A stretch of 44,015 nucleotides of DNA from an uncultured Cocleimonas sp. (GCA_937974135.1 CALJIH010000006.1:1-44015); one strand, 5' to 3'. Positions 1-8,534 are shown, counted from the first letter of the stretch. Notes: a model not told the origin generated them from the letters alone. Numbers and translations are program-made.

Positions 1-1
1 C

Positions 2-265
2 ATTTTGACACGCCGCAAAGACACGGAGTTCACCGAGGCGCAGCGCGATTGGCAGTTGTACCGGCGTGGTCGTTATGTTGAGTTTAACTTGGTGTTTGAC
101 CGAGGAACCTTGTTTGGCTTGCAATCTGGAGGAAGAACAGAATCGATACTAATGTCGATGCCGCCTTTAGTGAAATGGAAATATAACTGGCAACCAGAAA
201 AAGATACACCCGAAGCAGAGTTATATGATTATTATCTAAAACCTAAAGATTGGATTAATACTTAA
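2..265 (+). CDS. hemF: Coproporphyrinogen III oxidase, aerobic (C-terminal fragment)
   Basis: Only the last 88 codons are in the window; the reading frame is open to the left edge, so the start is missing. HemF converts coproporphyrinogen III to protoporphyrinogen IX with oxygen in haem synthesis, in the cytosol. The fragment carries the family's C-terminal signature: RRGRYVEFNLVFDRGT, then FGLQSGGRTESILMSMPP, ending in a LKPKDW tail typical of HemF. The stop TAA is at 263-265. A long copy of the intergenic C6 repeat begins 9 bases later, and the next gene is convergent. Family assignment is secure from the motif; nothing can be said about regulation because the 5' part is absent. Confidence 0.93.
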   Translation: MLTRRKDTEFTEAQRDWQLYRRGRYVEFNLVFDRGTLFGLQSGGRTESILMSMPPLVKWKYNWQPEKDTPEAELYDYYLKPKDWINT

Positions 266-274
266 AAAACCATC

Positions 275-320
275 AAAAGTAGGGGGGTGTATTCGACAAG
301 CTCAACAGAACTGTCTTTTT
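275..320 (-). repeat. C6 repeat, long form, copy 1
   Basis: On the minus strand it reads AAAAAGACA, a 24-bp module containing TGAGCTTGTCGAA, then CCCCCCTACTTTT. It is identical over 46 of 46 bases to the copy at 14602-14647. The five bases outside each arm (CCGTT and GATGG on the minus strand) can pair with two wobbles, extending the AAAAG/CTTTT stem. It lies between the converging hemF and subtilase genes, 24 bases beyond the subtilase stop. Confidence 0.9.
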
Positions 321-344
321 AACGGAATGATTATCAAATTTTAC

Positions 345-1577
345 TTATTTGATAATAGCAAGCGCTCTACTGGCACTAATTAAACCTTCGCCATACTCTT
401 GATCGCGACCAGGTTTACCCAAATCAACAGCTGTCTGTTTAAGCACATTATTTATATTTTTATTGCCTTTGCGTGATAATAATAATGCCGCGACACCACT
501 CACATGCGCAGATGATATTGATGTGCCTGTTGCTAATTTGTACTTACCTTGAGGTGCAAGGGTCAAAATATTTACCCCAGGTGCAGCGTAATCAATAAAT
601 TGTCCTTTATCAGCCATATCAAAAAGCTTTTGGTTTTCATCAACCGCTGTCGCTGTTAACACACCAGGAATTAATGCAGGATAAATTGTACTTCCCACTC
701 TTCCACCATTGCCTGCTGCTGCTACAACAATAATGCCTTTGTTAATCGCTTTGTTAACCATTTTCTCAACTAGAGAGTCTTTACCCCCAGTAAAACTGAG
801 ATTGATAACATCCACTTTATGCTGAATGCATGCATCAAGTGCTTTAGCGACATCTGAAGATGTACCTTTTAAATCATCCGGACGACTTGAATCAGCTTTA
901 AAAGCACCTACTGCAAATAGTTTTGCTCTTGGAGCAATACCAATATGTTTATTCTGACTTACCAACACTCCCGCCACACTTGTGCCGTGCAACATTGATT
1001 CTGGACTTTTCTCGTCAAAATCAAAAAGATCTAAGGTTTCAATTAATGCATTCGATAACGAAGGGTGATATATATCTACTGGTGTATCGACCATGCAAAT
1101 AGTGATACCTTGGCCTTTCGTAGTGGCATGCACATAACGTACACCCGTTTCATACATTGAATAAGCGTTATTAAATGTAGTTGCTGCAGTCTTAAACACA
1201 TTATTAGTTGCTGCCTCAACACTTTTCTCTTTTTGATTAATTGTTTTACTTAGATTTAGTGGGTTTTGTCCTTTTGTTTTCGCGACTAACATCCCTGTAT
1301 TGACAGATGATAAAACGACCTTGCTGCTTGTCTCTAAACCATACTTTTTTGTGATATTTTTTACAGACCCCGCTTTATCCGCAGGATAAAGAAGCACTAC
1401 TTCATCTTTGACAAAATTTGTTCTTGGAGGAATTGGTCTATCTGGCTCATAGATAAAGTCAAAATAAACTGGATCAGCTGACTCATCTTCAACGAGATAA
1501 TTTTCCGCACTTAAACTTGCCACTGACAATGTGACAAATAGAGTAACTAATAAATGTATTAAATTAAAATGCTTCAC
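345..1577 (-). CDS. Secreted subtilisin-like serine protease (S8 family)
   Basis: A 410-residue protein with a signal peptide (about residues 1-24), a propeptide-like region (about 55-125) and an S8 catalytic domain (about 150-410). The triad is visible: Asp164 in MVDTPVD, His197 in HGTSVAGV, Ser353 in GTSISSAHVSG, with the oxyanion Asn290 in AAAGN. The active-site blocks are slightly off consensus (HGTS for HGTH, SISSAH for SMAAPH) but no catalytic residue is missing. The start is GTG and overlaps the end of the upstream anti-sigma-like gene by 14 bases, indicating translational coupling. Together with the sigma and anti-sigma genes it forms a three-gene unit. It could be an effector of the regulon or a protease acting on the anti-sigma protein; both roles are inference. 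Confidence 0.88.
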   Translation of the reverse strand: MKHFNLIHLLVTLFVTLSVASLSAENYLVEDESADPVYFDFIYEPDRPIPPRTNFVKDEVVLLYPADKAGSVKNITKKYGLETSSKVVLSSVNTGMLVAKTKGQNPLNLSKTINQKEKSVEAATNNVFKTAATTFNNAYSMYETGVRYVHATTKGQGITICMVDTPVDIYHPSLSNALIETLDLFDFDEKSPESMLHGTSVAGVLVSQNKHIGIAPRAKLFAVGAFKADSSRPDDLKGTSSDVAKALDACIQHKVDVINLSFTGGKDSLVEKMVNKAINKGIIVVAAAGNGGRVGSTIYPALIPGVLTATAVDENQKLFDMADKGQFIDYAAPGVNILTLAPQGKYKLATGTSISSAHVSGVAALLLSRKGNKNINNVLKQTAVDLGKPGRDQEYGEGLISASRALAIIK

Positions 1578-2319
1578 CAGCGAACCATATTATTTCTTTT
1601 TGGGCGAGTAATGAATCAATCGTTTGTTTAATTTGCTCATTATTCATCGTTTCTTTGAAACTGATTTGAAAAATGCCTTCTTTATCAGGAACACTTTCTA
1701 TTTTTAATACCTTTCCTTTAAGAACAGTATTATCACCTAGCTCCACTGATGAACCATTGAAGCCAACCAATAACGTTGTTTTTGTTGAATTCGTTAAAGT
1801 AGGTTGATTTGCCTTGGATTGAGTGACTGCTGAGGCAGGTACAAAATCACTTTTATCGTTAAACAAAGGTGCAACAAAAGCTGTTAAAACGGCTACAGAC
1901 AAAACAAGAATACCAACACTAGCTAAACGTGCATACTGAGGCATACCGTTTGTATTAGGCATTAGTACATCAAATGCACTTTTGAATTTGTCTAGAATAG
2001 AGTTACTTTGCTTAGAATTGTCGCGAGCATCTTCAGCATCAATCATATTTAATACAGATTTCAGTCGCTCTTCTGTTGGTGCAATAGCGCTTTTATCCAG
2101 AATGGAATGATCTGCAGAAACTGCTTGTTGCATCTGCTGTTCAATTTCTATTTGCTTTCGCAGAGAAGGATATGACACCAATGCTTTTTCAAAAAACACC
2201 TGATCATCTACTGAAAGTTTGCCAATAGCGTACCATGGTATCAGTTCTAAAACCTTTTCAGGTATAAAACCTTCACTGTTGTTAGTATTGTTATTCATGT
2301 TATGTAATAAAGTCTTCAT
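1564..2319 (-). CDS. Membrane anti-sigma-factor-like protein
   Basis: About 250 residues with one transmembrane segment near residues 131-152, a cytosolic N-terminal helical region (WYAIGKLS... LRKQIEIEQQM) and a C-terminal periplasmic region. The N-terminal part resembles RskA/ChrR-type anti-sigma domains, where a motif of the form WYAxGxLS is common, although no zinc-binding HxxxCxxC is present. It lies directly downstream of an ECF sigma gene and overlaps it, as anti-sigma genes usually do. Start choice is uncertain: a TTG at 2328, ATG at 2319 (chosen) or ATG at 2298; none has a strong ribosome site. The last 45 residues (ISFKETMNNEQI... WFAGEAF) look like an I9-type protease propeptide fold by eye, which is interesting beside a subtilase. 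The function is inferred from context. Confidence 0.72.
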   Translation of the reverse strand: MKTLLHNMNNNTNNSEGFIPEKVLELIPWYAIGKLSVDDQVFFEKALVSYPSLRKQIEIEQQMQQAVSADHSILDKSAIAPTEERLKSVLNMIDAEDARDNSKQSNSILDKFKSAFDVLMPNTNGMPQYARLASVGILVLSVAVLTAFVAPLFNDKSDFVPASAVTQSKANQPTLTNSTKTTLLVGFNGSSVELGDNTVLKGKVLKIESVPDKEGIFQISFKETMNNEQIKQTIDSLLAQKEIIWFAGEAF

Positions 2320-2893
2320 TGCTGACAATAGCTTTTAGGTGTTTTCTAGCGTAAAACATTCGGGTTTTAACCGTGTTTTCCGAAACATCTAACATCTCTG
2401 AAATATCTTTAATTGAAAGCTCTCGAAAATAAACAAGCTCTATAACTTCTCTGTGCTTGTCACTTAATTTACCGATATCTTTAACTAATTGCTCGTTCCT
2501 TTCAGAGACAGCCATTTCATCATCTGGCTGAAGATCAGTATCCTCAATATTTAATTGCTCAAAATTATCGTCTTGTAATACTTCTTTATTCTTTCTCAGG
2601 TACCCAATCATGCGGAACCTTGCGATAGAATGTATCCATGTAGAAGGTTGGGATAAACCAGAAAATGTACCTGCTGATTTCCAAACTTCAATCATCGCTT
2701 CGTCAGCAATATCTGCTGCTAAGGCAATGTCATTCTTTAGCATACGGCTACAAAACTTAATCAACCGAGGTTGAAAAATCGTATATAGCTCGGTGAATGC
2801 ATCTCTGTCACCGTCGGCAATTCTTTTGAGAAGTATCGCGTCTTTCTCCGCTCTACTTCCTGCCGGCTGTTTATTGTTTTTATCTGCACTCAT
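2300..2893 (-). CDS. ECF-family RNA polymerase sigma factor
   Basis: A 197-residue sigma-70 family protein with only regions 2 and 4, the ECF layout. Region 2 runs about 35-105 (FTELYTIFQPRL, then STWIHSIARFRMIGYLRK, the -10-binding part). Region 4 runs about 135-190 (LSDKHREVIELVYF, ISEMLDVSENTVKTRM, a helix-turn-helix for the -35 element). It directs transcription from its own promoter set when released from its anti-sigma partner, which is probably the overlapping downstream gene. First gene of a minus-strand unit with the anti-sigma-like protein and the subtilase. The start ATG at 2893 gives a short charged N-terminal tail before region 2. Confidence 0.93.
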   Translation of the reverse strand: MSADKNNKQPAGSRAEKDAILLKRIADGDRDAFTELYTIFQPRLIKFCSRMLKNDIALAADIADEAMIEVWKSAGTFSGLSQPSTWIHSIARFRMIGYLRKNKEVLQDDNFEQLNIEDTDLQPDDEMAVSERNEQLVKDIGKLSDKHREVIELVYFRELSIKDISEMLDVSENTVKTRMFYARKHLKAIVSNEDFIT

Positions 2894-3205
2894 TAACTAT
2901 GTGATCTCTACGCAATAAAATGTTCAAAAATATTGTACTATTTTTTAAATAAAAAAAGTTTCCGTAATTTACCACAAATATATGAACCTTTTTCAAATGA
3001 ATTGTTACTTAGTGTGCGTGAGATGAGTTAAGTGGGCTTAATTAATCAAAGGGGATTTAGTTGACCGACCAAATTTAAGTATATTTTTACTAAAAAATGT
3101 ACTTTACCTTCTCCCTCGCAACTTTAAGCGGACTTTATGTCCGCTTTTTTTTGCTTAATCAAAATTTCCGTTACAATAAAACATTAATCTTTAAGGTTTA
3201 TAATA
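2894..3205. other. Gene-free divergent region, sigma unit / gshB
   Basis: 312 bases between divergent genes. It must hold the promoters of the sigma-factor unit and of gshB. The only clear structure is the intrinsic terminator at 3126-3152, which points towards gshB although no plus-strand gene precedes it. TTGACC at 3061 resembles a -35 box, but I see no well-spaced -10. Confidence 0.6.
3126..3152 (+). terminator. Intrinsic terminator without an upstream gene
   Basis: AAGCGGAC, loop TTTAT, GTCCGCTT, followed by a run of eight T: an 8-bp perfect stem plus U-tract, a strong intrinsic terminator on the plus strand. It is 54 bases before the gshB start. The nearest upstream gene is on the other strand, so it must end either a small RNA or the leader of gshB (attenuation). 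Confidence 0.85.
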
Positions 3206-4183
3206 ATGCGGAAAAACAGTACTCAACACCTTAGCTTCGGATTCGTTATGGATCCTATCAGCGACATCAATATAAAAAAAGACAGCACTTTTGCAATGAT
3301 GTTAGAGGTACAACGCAGAAACCATGATCTCTTCTACATAACTCAATCGGATATATTTTTAGAGAATCATATAGTTTATGCAAATGTTACGCCTATAAAG
3401 GTAGTAGATAATTCAGATAAATGGTACGAATTAGGAAAACCTAGTGTAATACCACTTCACGATTTGTCGTGTGTGTCGATGAGAATAGATCCGCCTTTTG
3501 ATATGGAATATATCTATTCCACATATCTTTTAGAATTAGCAGAAAAAAAAGGATGTTTAATTATCAATAAACCTTCCAGTATACGGTCTGCTAATGAGAA
3601 ACTCTTTACGGCACAATTCCCAGGCTGTGGTCCAGAAACTCTAGTCAGCAGTGATATGGAGCGTATCAAAGCATTTCATGAGAAATTAAAACATATTGTG
3701 GTAAAGCCATTAGATGGCATGGGTGGTTCGATGGTTTTTCAGATTCGAGAAAATGACGCGAACCGTAGTGTAATTCTTGAAACAATCACTCAACACGGGA
3801 ATCAAACGGTCATGGCGCAACGCTTTCTTCCTGAATTTAAGCAAGGTGATAAGCGCATATTGATGATAAATGGCAAGCCTTTTCCGCATGGTTTATCTAG
3901 AATACCCGCAAAAGGTGAAAGTAGAGGCAACCTAGCCGCCGGTGCTACTTCTGAAGGCAGAGACTTAACTGAACGTGAAATTGAAATCTGTAACATCGTA
4001 GGACCAACCTTAAAAGAAATGGGATTAATGTTTGTTGGTTTAGATGTAATCGGTGATTATTTAACGGAAATCAATGTTACCAGCCCAACTTGTATACGTG
4101 AATTAGATACAATCTATTCCGCAAACATTGCTGGCTTACTCATAGACGAAATAGAGCAAGAACTAACAGGAAAAACAAAATGA
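3206..4183 (+). CDS. gshB: Glutathione synthetase
   Basis: 325 residues, close to the usual 315 of bacterial GshB. An ATP-grasp enzyme that joins gamma-glutamylcysteine and glycine to make glutathione, in the cytosol. Visible family features are the N-terminal FVMDPISDINIKKDSTFAM block, the central VVKPLDGMGGSMVF (ATP-grasp lid and glycine-rich loop), and the C-terminal VGLDVIGDYLTEINVTSPT carrying the metal-binding Glu and Asn. The ATG at 3206 fits the family N-terminus with a short extension. The stop overlaps the start of the next gene (ATGA at 4180-4183), so the two are translationally coupled. A terminator lies upstream and could attenuate transcription into it. Confidence 0.96.
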   Translation: MRKNSTQHLSFGFVMDPISDINIKKDSTFAMMLEVQRRNHDLFYITQSDIFLENHIVYANVTPIKVVDNSDKWYELGKPSVIPLHDLSCVSMRIDPPFDMEYIYSTYLLELAEKKGCLIINKPSSIRSANEKLFTAQFPGCGPETLVSSDMERIKAFHEKLKHIVVKPLDGMGGSMVFQIRENDANRSVILETITQHGNQTVMAQRFLPEFKQGDKRILMINGKPFPHGLSRIPAKGESRGNLAAGATSEGRDLTEREIEICNIVGPTLKEMGLMFVGLDVIGDYLTEINVTSPTCIRELDTIYSANIAGLLIDEIEQELTGKTK

Positions 4184-4596
4184 ATACACGTGTGAAATGG
4201 TTAGATAATATGAGTTTTGTTGGTGAATCACCAAGCGGGCATTCTGTTGTCATGGATGGACCACCAGAAGCAGGCGGGCGAAACCTAGGGGTTCGACCTA
4301 TGGAAATGTTGCTGCTTGGCTTGGGTGGATGCTCTTCCTTTGATATCGTTTCAATGTTAAAAAAAGGCAAACAGGATCTTGTTGATTGTGAAGTCGAAAT
4401 CACAGCAGAACGAGCAGACTCAGAGCCAAAGGTATTCACCAAAATTCATCTGCATTTTATAATTTCAGGAAACGATCTCTCAGAAAAAAGAGTGGCTCGT
4501 GCTATAGACTTATCGGCGGAGAAATATTGCTCGGCATCGATCATGTTAGGAAAAACCGCTGAAATTACACATGATTACGAATTAAAACCAACTTAA
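4180..4596 (+). CDS. OsmC/Ohr-family protein (YhfA-like)
   Basis: 138 residues with the OsmC fold signature: RPMEMLLLGLGGCSSFDIV carrying Cys51, and KYCSAS carrying Cys117, the two cysteines used in the family for thiol-dependent peroxide reduction. Both are present. The closest named type by eye is the short YhfA-like group rather than Ohr. It starts inside the stop of gshB (4-base overlap), so a peroxide- or thiol-handling protein is made together with the glutathione enzyme. The TAA stop (4594-4596) overlaps the first two bases of a C6 repeat copy. The substrate is not known. Confidence 0.9.
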   Translation: MNTRVKWLDNMSFVGESPSGHSVVMDGPPEAGGRNLGVRPMEMLLLGLGGCSSFDIVSMLKKGKQDLVDCEVEITAERADSEPKVFTKIHLHFIISGNDLSEKRVARAIDLSAEKYCSASIMLGKTAEITHDYELKPT

Positions 4597-4615
4597 AAGA
4601 CACCCCCCTACTTTT
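4595..4615 (+). repeat. C6 repeat, short form, copy 2
   Basis: Core GACACCCCCCTACTTTT preceded by AAAA. It overlaps the osmC-like stop codon. The flanks AAAACC (4585-4590) and GGTTTT (4620-4625) are perfectly complementary, giving an outer 6-bp stem around the AAAAG/CTTTT stem. It shares the downstream words GGTTTT, CAA and ATTGATTGTCA (4649-4659) with the copy at 36394. Confidence 0.92.
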
Positions 4616-4797
4616 ATAAGGTTTTACAACTTCACTCTTTGAGCAGTCATTGATTGTCACATAATGTAATTTCCGTTAACGTTATAACAATATATTAATA
4701 GTCCTCTATTAATTATTTTATGTGGAAGGTGAGAAAATATAAGAACCCAACATATTTTGCATATATTAAAAAAACTGATAGCAGGTAGTGTCTAGAT

Positions 4798-4826
4798 TTG
4801 GCCTAAGCTTCCAACTCATCTATAAT
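4798..4826 (+). promoter_or_regulatory. Probable sigma-70 promoter of the NlpC/P60 gene
   Basis: TTGGCC (4798-4803) and a perfect TATAAT (4821-4826) with a 17-base spacer, 58 bases before the start codon. The best -35/-10 pair in the 4597-4884 gap. Confidence 0.6.
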
Positions 4827-4884
4827 GCCACCGCCGAATAAAATCAATAATTAAATTAAGGCATTTCAGGGGATACATCTTCTT

Positions 4885-5445
4885 ATGAAGTCATACACTA
4901 AAATCTATATTTGCTTGGTGCTTTTATTTTTACAAAGCAATGCACTGGCCACCAAAAATATTCATGACAAGCAAATAATACAAGCATATAACCTGCTAGT
5001 TAAAAAGCCCGTAGAAAAAATTGCGATTAAGAACAACAAGACTAAGCTAGTTAATGTAAAAAGACAAAATAGAACGCCACAAATAAATGCTACCTTGATG
5101 GCAAAAAAACAAATCAATAAAAAATATCGTTGGGGAGGTACAAACCCACATACGGGTTTTGATTGCAGTGGATTAATGCAATATGCCTACAAAGCTTCAA
5201 AAATATATTTACCAAGAACCGCAGCAGCTCAGTACAAACATACTAAGCGTATCGCAATGAAGAATTTACAAGTAGGTGATTTGATATTTTTTCATACGCG
5301 CAGAACTCGCGCTCGAGTGAATCATGTTGGGATTTATTTAGGAGGGGGTAAATTTATACATGCACCTCGAAGAGGCAAATTAGTATCTATTAGCGATTTA
5401 AATAGCTATTGGCGAAAAAAGTTAATTGGCGCAGGGCGTGTTTAA
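4885..5445 (+). CDS. Secreted NlpC/P60-family cell-wall peptidase
   Basis: 186 residues: signal peptide about 1-22, a lysine-rich linker (40-65), then an NlpC/P60 domain (about 68-186). The catalytic set is complete: Cys94 in GFDCSGL, His147 in NHVGIYLG, His159 in FIHAPRRG. Family members cut peptide stems of peptidoglycan in the periplasm; by analogy with Spr/MepS-type single-domain enzymes it may act in wall growth. A ribosome site AGGGGA lies about 9-14 bases before the ATG, and a good promoter lies further upstream. It stands alone, with gaps on both sides. The very basic linker may bind the wall or lipopolysaccharide, which is inference. Confidence 0.92.
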   Translation: MKSYTKIYICLVLLFLQSNALATKNIHDKQIIQAYNLLVKKPVEKIAIKNNKTKLVNVKRQNRTPQINATLMAKKQINKKYRWGGTNPHTGFDCSGLMQYAYKASKIYLPRTAAAQYKHTKRIAMKNLQVGDLIFFHTRRTRARVNHVGIYLGGGKFIHAPRRGKLVSISDLNSYWRKKLIGAGRV

Positions 5446-5810
5446 ACGATTCATTTCACCCGTGATTCTCTTTCTAAGATATACACTTTCAGACCTCAAA
5501 TATAATCAAAAAAGCAGCAAATTCTGATTTTATTATCACTCAAAAATTCACAAAACAAAAAACTCATCAGAGTTATCAGTCTTTACACGTTTACTTTTTA
5601 CCATTCTCCTATTACTAAAATTCAGAAATAAAATTTTAGTTTTGGATTAATACTTCGCCATGGGTCTTATGGAGAAAATAATAATTTTCATTTCTTCCTG
5701 AAAAAATTTGGTTTTACACTATATTCTTTATGGATACATAACTTTTAATTATTACGTATCGTTATTTGAAATCATTTGAAGTGAATTAAATTATAATTTA
5801 AGGAGGCAAG
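5446..5810. other. Gene-free region before hppA
   Basis: 365 AT-rich bases with no credible ORF, terminator or repeat. It should contain the hppA promoter, but no confident -35/-10 pair was found. AAGGAGG just before 5811 is the ribosome site of hppA. Confidence 0.5.
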
Positions 5811-7823
5811 ATGAGTACAATCGCATTATTACCAATGCTTTTAGGGCTATTCGGCTTAGGTGGTGCTTTTTATCTATATAGTGAGATAAAGAAGTATCCT
5901 GGCGGTGAAGATAAAATAGCAAAAATAGCTGATCAAATACATTTAGGTGCAATGGTTTTCATGCGCCGCGAATATAAAATTCTCGGCATCTTTTGTGCTG
6001 TAATCTTAGTGTTAATATTGTTTTCTGATCTTGGATGGAAAACTGCACTTTCTTTTATTGTTGGTGCACTAACTTCGGCGTTAGCCGGATATATAGGAAT
6101 GTATACCTCAACCAAAGCCAATGTCAGGACTGCGGTAGCTGCCTCAACAGAGGGTGTATCTAGCGCTCTAACAGTGGCCTTCTTTGGTGGCTCAGTAATG
6201 GGATTAACGGTTGCCTCCATGGGCTTACTTGGACTAGGTTTTTTATACTTGCTGTTTGGTGGAGACCCGCACACAGCTCACGTAATTCACGGTTTTGGTA
6301 TGGGTGCGTCTAGTGTTGCTTTGTTCTCTCGCGTTGGTGGTGGCATCTTTACTAAAAGTGCGGACGTAGGTGCTGATCTAGTCGGCAAATTAGAAGCTGG
6401 TATACCTGAAGATGATCCTCGCAACCCAGGTGTTATCGCAGATAATGTGGGTGATAATGTAGGTGATGTGGCTGGCATGGGCTCAGATATTTTTGAATCT
6501 TATTGTGGTTCAATAATCGCTACTATTGCTCTAGCTTCAACAATGACTGCAACATCTTTAACTCAGTTAAGTGCGAGTCAAGATCAGTTGATGTTTTTAC
6601 CATTAGCGTTAGCATCCTTTGGCTTAATTTGTTCAATGATTGGTATATTTATTGTTAAACAATCATCTGAAAAATCTCCGGAAGTGGCACTTAGGACTGG
6701 AACGATTGGGTCCTCTTTGTTATTCATTTTAATTGCTCTTGCGTTAATTGCAGCAATGGGAATGAGTGCAAAAGTCTGGGGGGCAGTTTTGGTCGGCGCG
6801 GTTGGTGGAATCATCATAGGCTTGGTAACTGAATACTATACGTCAGGTTCTCCAGTAACTAAGGTGGCTAAGGCAGGTGAAACGGGGCCTGCGACGGTAA
6901 TGATTTCAGGTCTCTCAATAGGTATGGAATCAGTTGTAATTCCTGTATTAACTATCTGCGGAATTATCTTGATCTCTAGTTATCTTTCAGGCTTGTATGG
7001 AGTTGCAATATCTGCTGTTGGAATGCTTGCCACGGTAGGTATCACAATGGCTATCGATGCTTATGGTCCAGTAGCAGATAACGCCGGTGGCATTGCTGAA
7101 ATGGGAGGAATGGGTGCTGATACCAGAGAAATTACTGATTCGCTAGATGAACTAGGAAATACTACCGCGGCAATTGGTAAAGGTTTCGCTATTGGTGCAG
7201 CCGCTTTGGCAGCATTAGCAATTATCTCAGCATTTATCGAAACCATATCAAGTCAGAAAACTGATTTTAGTTTGCAAATTAACGACCCATTGGTTTTAGC
7301 TGGCATGTTTTTAGGTGGCATCTTCCCTTTCTTAATCTCTGCAATCACCATGAATGCTGTGGGTGAAGCAGCTTTTGATATGATCAAAGAGATTCGCAGA
7401 CAATTCAAAGAAATCCCAGGACTTCTTGAAGGTACTGCAGAACCAGATACGGAGAGATGTGTGGATATTGCCACTACAGCAGCGTTAAAACGAATGATAC
7501 TACCGGGTGTTTTAGCTGTTTTCTCACCAGTAATTGTAGGCTTTGTTTTAGGGCCAGAAGCCTTAGGCGGAATGCTTGGTGGAGCCTTAATCTGCTGTGT
7601 ATTATTAGCGCTGACAATGGCGAATGCAGGTGGAGTTTGGGACAACGCAAAGAAACATGTTGAAAAAGGCAACATGGGTGGTAAAGGCTCAGAAGCTCAT
7701 GCGGCAGTGGTGGTAGGAGATACTGTTGGCGATCCTTTCAAAGACACATCTGGCCCATCAATGAACATTCTGATTAATGTAATGGCGATTGTTTCGTTAG
7801 TAATCGCACCATTACTGGTGTAA
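5811..7823 (+). CDS. hppA: Membrane-bound ion-pumping pyrophosphatase, K+-dependent type
   Basis: 670 residues, about 15-16 membrane segments. It hydrolyses pyrophosphate and pumps H+ or Na+ across the inner membrane. The substrate-site motifs are intact: DVGADLVGKLEAGIPEDDPRNP, DNVGDNVGDVAGMGSDIFE, and the C-terminal GDTVGDPFKDTSGPS. At the position that separates subclasses, the sequence GNTTAAIGKG has Ala453 where K+-independent enzymes have Lys, so K+-dependence is predicted from the known A/K switch. Whether it moves H+ or Na+ cannot be settled by eye. It has a strong AAGGAGG ribosome site, is monocistronic, and is followed by a hairpin shared with the convergent gene. Confidence 0.96.
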   Translation: MSTIALLPMLLGLFGLGGAFYLYSEIKKYPGGEDKIAKIADQIHLGAMVFMRREYKILGIFCAVILVLILFSDLGWKTALSFIVGALTSALAGYIGMYTSTKANVRTAVAASTEGVSSALTVAFFGGSVMGLTVASMGLLGLGFLYLLFGGDPHTAHVIHGFGMGASSVALFSRVGGGIFTKSADVGADLVGKLEAGIPEDDPRNPGVIADNVGDNVGDVAGMGSDIFESYCGSIIATIALASTMTATSLTQLSASQDQLMFLPLALASFGLICSMIGIFIVKQSSEKSPEVALRTGTIGSSLLFILIALALIAAMGMSAKVWGAVLVGAVGGIIIGLVTEYYTSGSPVTKVAKAGETGPATVMISGLSIGMESVVIPVLTICGIILISSYLSGLYGVAISAVGMLATVGITMAIDAYGPVADNAGGIAEMGGMGADTREITDSLDELGNTTAAIGKGFAIGAAALAALAIISAFIETISSQKTDFSLQINDPLVLAGMFLGGIFPFLISAITMNAVGEAAFDMIKEIRRQFKEIPGLLEGTAEPDTERCVDIATTAALKRMILPGVLAVFSPVIVGFVLGPEALGGMLGGALICCVLLALTMANAGGVWDNAKKHVEKGNMGGKGSEAHAAVVVGDTVGDPFKDTSGPSMNILINVMAIVSLVIAPLLV

Positions 7824-7845
7824 ATTTTGTTAATCAGAGTATTAC

Positions 7846-7885
7846 CAATACAGTTCGTATCTCAATGGAGGTACGGGCTGTATTG
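7846..7885. terminator. Hairpin terminator between convergent genes
   Basis: CAATACAG..CGTA pairs with TACG..CTGTATTG (7846-7859 with 7872-7885, two mismatched bases, 12-base loop). It ends hppA on the plus strand and could also serve the minus-strand gene. The T-tract is weak. Confidence 0.6.
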
Positions 7886-7888
7886 TTA

Positions 7889-8341
7889 TTAGTTCTTGAA
7901 AGATTCGATAAAACCAAACAACATTCCAATTAGAATTAGAATAAGCGCTACAAACCAAAGATAAAAACCAGATCCAAATTCTTGGATAAATACTTTTTCG
8001 TAATTAACTCCAGTTGGAATTTCATAAAATATAAACGAGCAACTAGCTAATGTGATTGCTAGTAAACTTAGTAGTAATGCAACTCTAGGATGATCATTGA
8101 CTAACAATAAAGCCAAGAGATTTAAGGGGTTAGCATACCAAGCAACTTGTAAAAAGACTAAACCCATCCAACCCGTCACTAACACCCAAAAACCATAAAT
8201 ATCTTCAGCTGAAGTAAAAAATATCGGCAAGAAAAGTGATATTGAAAAACAAAGTAAGCCTAAAAATATCAGCAAATTCATACAGAGCCTACAAAAAGAA
8301 ACTTGTTTAACTTTAGGGCAATTTAAATAATTTGCATTCAT
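7889..8341 (-). CDS. Hypothetical four-helix membrane protein
   Basis: 150 residues, not recognised. Four hydrophobic segments are visible (about 21-43, 50-68, 86-108 and 127-146), with conserved-looking GFWVLVTGW and AWYANPLN between helices 2 and 3. The N-terminus is short and holds three cysteines (8, 17, 20). No enzymatic motif. Similar small proteins with a TGW...WxANP pattern are annotated only as membrane proteins in other bacteria, as far as I recall. It is convergent with hppA and divergent from the diguanylate cyclase gene. The start ATG at 8341 is the only good choice. Confidence 0.75.
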   Translation of the reverse strand: MNANYLNCPKVKQVSFCRLCMNLLIFLGLLCFSISLFLPIFFTSAEDIYGFWVLVTGWMGLVFLQVAWYANPLNLLALLLVNDHPRVALLLSLLAITLASCSFIFYEIPTGVNYEKVFIQEFGSGFYLWFVALILILIGMLFGFIESFKN

Positions 8342-8534
8342 CGTATTAACTTAAATGAAATAGAAAAATGATTCTGTAAAGTTATTTCAAATGGTCTAAT
8401 TATTATGACAAAGCCCATAGAACATGCACACAACAGACCATCTGTCGCATTTTAGGTTATGTGTTAGGCAAATTATCTTATAATTGGAATCATAAAAAAT
8501 TTAATACAAAAATAACAATAACTATCAGTATTTA

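Noticed and set aside
5446..5810. A small RNA gene before hppA
   Set aside because: No terminator, hairpin or promoter pair strong enough to support it.
7253..7675. Long minus-strand ORF opposite hppA
   Set aside because: Antisense shadow of a well-conserved membrane protein gene; no ribosome site and no recognisable protein.
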